64,000 nucleotides of DNA from CALBPI01 sp038524795 (GTDB taxonomy: Bacteria; Pseudomonadota; Gammaproteobacteria; Steroidobacterales; Woeseiaceae): NCBI GenBank assembly GCA_038524795.1, contig JBCBIJ010000005.1:186001-250000 (forward strand), in the 5' to 3' direction. Made by a program: the position numbers and the translations under genes. The notes beneath the pieces are model-generated. The model did no database searches. It was not told where the DNA came from and saw nothing but the letters and a program-made list of their open reading frames with translations. Shown in pieces: positions 61,854-64,000 of the stretch (positions are counted from its first letter, which is position 1; every line of letters starts with the position of its first letter).

Positions 61854-63644
61854 ATGCAAAACATTCGCAACTTCTCGATCATCGCGCACATCGATCATGG
61901 CAAGTCGACCCTTGCCGATCGGTTTATTCAGCTGTGCGGCGGCTTGAGCGAACGCGAAATGGCCGAGCAGGTCCTCGACTCGATGGACATCGAGCGTGAA
62001 CGCGGCATCACGATCAAGGCGCAGAGTGTGACCCTGCACTACGATGCCGACGACGGTGAGCGTTACCAGCTCAACCTCATCGACACGCCGGGGCACGTCG
62101 ACTTTTCATACGAAGTGTCGCGCTCGCTGTCGGCGTGTGAGGGGGCGCTTCTTGTTGTTGATGCTGCGCAGGGTGTCGAGGCGCAAAGCGTAGCCAATTG
62201 CTACACGGCCATCGACCAGGGCCTCGAAGTCCTGCCCGTACTCAACAAGCTCGATCTGCCCGCGGCCGATCCGGATCGCGTCTGCCAGGAGATCGAGGAG
62301 ATCATTGGTATCGATGCGACGGATGCCTCACGCGTGAGCGCCAAGACGGGCGAGGGCGTCAAGGCCTTGCTCGAGCGCATCGTGCGTGACATCCCGCCGC
62401 CCAAGGGCGATGCCGACGGGCCGCTGCAGGCCTTGATCATTGACAGCTGGTTCGACAACTACGTGGGTGTGGTGTCGCTCGTGCGTATCGTCAATGGCAC
62501 GCTGCGCAAAGGCGAGAAGGTGCGGATCATGTCGACGGCGTCCGCACACATTGTGGACCGGCTGGGTTGTTTCACACCGAAGATGCTTGACCAGGACGCG
62601 CTGCACACGGGCGAAGTCGGTTTCGTGATCACGGGTATCAAAGAAATCGAAGGTGCGCCTGTCGGTGACACGATCACCCATGAGCAGCGCCAGGCGCCCG
62701 AGCCGCTGGCAGGCTTCAAGCAGCTGCAACCCAAAGTCTTTGCGGGTATGTTCCCGATCAGCTCCGACGACTACGAGTCGTTCCGCGAGGCACTACAAAA
62801 ACTGCGCCTCAATGACGCCGCGCTCCACTTCGAGCCCGAGACGTCAGCGGCGCTGGGATTTGGTTTTCGATGCGGCTTCTTGGGGATGCTGCACATGGAG
62901 ATCGTGCAGGAGCGGCTCGAGCGTGAGTACGAGCTGGAACTGATCACCACGGCACCGACGGTGATTTACGAGATTCTGACGACGCGCGGTGAGACGGAGT
63001 ACGTCGACAACCCGGCAAACCTACCGGCCGTGAACCTCATCGACGAGTTTCGCGAGCCCATCATCAGTGCGTCGATTCTCGTACCCGAGGCGCACGTGGG
63101 GGCGGTCATCAAGCTGTGTATCGAGAAGCGCGGTGTCCAGACCCGCATGCAATACCTGGGTGGCCAGGTGTCCATCGAGTATGACCTGCCGCTGGCAGAA
63201 GTGGTGCTCGACTTCTTCGATCGGCTGAAGTCGGTGAGTCGCGGCTTTGCGTCGTTTGACTATCACTTCGCGCGTTACGAGGCCGCAAAACTCGTTCGGC
63301 TCGACTTGCTGATCAACGGTGACCGCGTTGACGCACTGTCCGTCATCGTGCACCGAGATCGTGCTCAGGCGCGTGGCCGAGAGCTCGCTGATCGAATGCG
63401 TGAGCTCATTCCAAGGCAAATGTTCGATGTGGCCATTCAGGCGGCAATCGGCAACCAAATCATTTCGCGCACGACCGTCAAGGCACTGCGCAAGAACGTC
63501 ACCGCAAAGTGTTACGGCGGTGATGTGTCCCGCAAACGCAAACTGCTCGAGAAGCAGAAGGCCGGTAAGCGGCGTATGAAGCAGGTGGGTTCCGTGGAGA
63601 TTCCGCAGGAAGCCTTCCTCGCCGTGCTCAAGGTCGACAGCTGA
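61854..63644 (+). CDS. lepA: Elongation factor 4 (LepA)
   Basis: LepA is a ribosome-associated translational GTPase affecting initiation and subunit biogenesis. The P-loop AHIDHGKST is at 11-19, followed by RERGITIKAQ (switch I), DTPGHVDF (switch II) and NKLDLP. The EF-G-like domains II, III and V and the LepA-specific C-terminal domain (GGDVSRKRKLLEKQK) follow. Length 596 aa (E. coli 599). It precedes lepB by 10 bases. Confidence 0.97.
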   Translation: MQNIRNFSIIAHIDHGKSTLADRFIQLCGGLSEREMAEQVLDSMDIERERGITIKAQSVTLHYDADDGERYQLNLIDTPGHVDFSYEVSRSLSACEGALLVVDAAQGVEAQSVANCYTAIDQGLEVLPVLNKLDLPAADPDRVCQEIEEIIGIDATDASRVSAKTGEGVKALLERIVRDIPPPKGDADGPLQALIIDSWFDNYVGVVSLVRIVNGTLRKGEKVRIMSTASAHIVDRLGCFTPKMLDQDALHTGEVGFVITGIKEIEGAPVGDTITHEQRQAPEPLAGFKQLQPKVFAGMFPISSDDYESFREALQKLRLNDAALHFEPETSAALGFGFRCGFLGMLHMEIVQERLEREYELELITTAPTVIYEILTTRGETEYVDNPANLPAVNLIDEFREPIISASILVPEAHVGAVIKLCIEKRGVQTRMQYLGGQVSIEYDLPLAEVVLDFFDRLKSVSRGFASFDYHFARYEAAKLVRLDLLINGDRVDALSVIVHRDRAQARGRELADRMRELIPRQMFDVAIQAAIGNQIISRTTVKALRKNVTAKCYGGDVSRKRKLLEKQKAGKRRMKQVGSVEIPQEAFLAVLKVDS

Positions 63645-63654
63645 GGATCACACC

Positions 63655-64000
63655 ATGGTGCCGGACTGGGTCAATCTGCCGTTAGTGTTCGTCATCATCA
63701 CGGCCGCAACGGGAGCCGTGGTGTTGCTGGATCGCTTCTACCTGCGGCCGCAGCGAGAGGCGAGCAACGTCACGGAGGTGCCTGCCTACGTCGACTTCTC
63801 GCGCGGGTTCTTTCCCATTTTTGCAGTGATCCTTGTGTTGCGTTCGTTCGTCTTCGAGCCCTACCGCATCCCGTCCGAGTCGATGGTGCCGACGCTGCTG
63901 ATTGGCGACTTTGTCGTGGTCAACAAGTATTCCTACGGTTTGCGGCTGCCGGTCACCAACACGCTGATCTGGGAAACGGGTGCGCCCAAACGGGGCGATG
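63655..64000 (+). CDS. lepB: Signal peptidase I (5' part, truncated by window end)
   Basis: The reading frame starts at ATG 63655 and runs off the window after 115 codons. LepB removes signal peptides at the periplasmic face of the inner membrane. A first membrane helix covers about residues 8-25, a short cytoplasmic loop follows, and a second helix (about 52-66) leads into the box B motif FEPYRIPSESMVPTLL, with catalytic Ser76. NKYSYGLRLPVTN is typical of box C. The catalytic Lys lies beyond the window. The gene order lepA-lepB is the usual one. Confidence 0.93.
   Translation, partial: MVPDWVNLPLVFVIITAATGAVVLLDRFYLRPQREASNVTEVPAYVDFSRGFFPIFAVILVLRSFVFEPYRIPSESMVPTLLIGDFVVVNKYSYGLRLPVTNTLIWETGAPKRGD

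Overview
The window is 64 kb of GC-rich chromosome from a Gram-negative bacterium, almost certainly a gammaproteobacterium. It encodes LPS lipid A synthesis, BamA and Skp, a Dsb system, PII uridylylation and the RpoE-RseABC envelope stress system. Gene order follows conserved gammaproteobacterial blocks (map-glnD; rpsB-tsf-pyrH-frr-uppS-cdsA-rseP-bamA-skp-lpxD-fabZ-lpxA-lpxB-rnhB-dnaE-accA-tilS-pyrG-kdsA-eno-ftsB-truD-surE-pcm-nlpD). The order rpfE-like/recJ/prfB/lysS recalls the Xanthomonadales, but the sequence alone does not fix genus or family. Coding density is very high, with many 4-base overlaps and many GTG starts. I see no mobile element, CRISPR array, tRNA or rRNA; this is core genome.

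Layout. 1-4100: end of a large outer-membrane barrel protein, a DinG/YoaA-type helicase and tsaB. 4113-13452: phosphate control. A Pho box precedes phoB-phoR-phoU (then dsbB), and a pstSCAB operon with its own weaker phased Pho-like repeats lies beyond dapE, which is on the other strand. 13462-19325 (minus strand): map-glnD-dapC-dapD-arsC-like, completed by dapE at 7528-8685, so the pst operon sits inside a lysine/diaminopimelate cluster. 19404-38982: translation, nucleotide, phospholipid, outer-membrane assembly, lipid A, DNA polymerase III and fatty acid genes in one co-directional run. 39081-39194: a strongly structured RNA element ending in a T-run, just before pyrG. 39274-49064: pyrG-kdsA-eno-ftsB-truD, smr, surE-pcm-yqaA-nlpD, an Mth938-type gene and an RpfE-like gene. 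49061-54238: recJ, prfB (with the programmed frameshift), lysS, ygfZ. 54372-58903: a succinate dehydrogenase locus carrying two assembly factors, SdhAF4 and SdhE, plus a YgfX-like membrane protein. 58884-64000: rpoE-rseA-rseB-rseC, a glutaredoxin-like gene, lepA and the start of lepB.

The most notable result is what is missing. dxr is absent from both of its usual places (frr-uppS and cdsA-rseP), and ispD-ispF are absent between ftsB and truD, where the neighbours overlap by 4 bases. uppS, which needs isopentenyl units, is present. This suggests a lineage that lost the MEP isoprenoid pathway and perhaps uses mevalonate. rpoS is also absent from its usual position after nlpD. The second notable result is the RNA element before pyrG: a 14-bp closing helix, a small hairpin and a long bulged hairpin that form a three-way junction and end in six T residues. 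I do not recognise it as a known RNA class.
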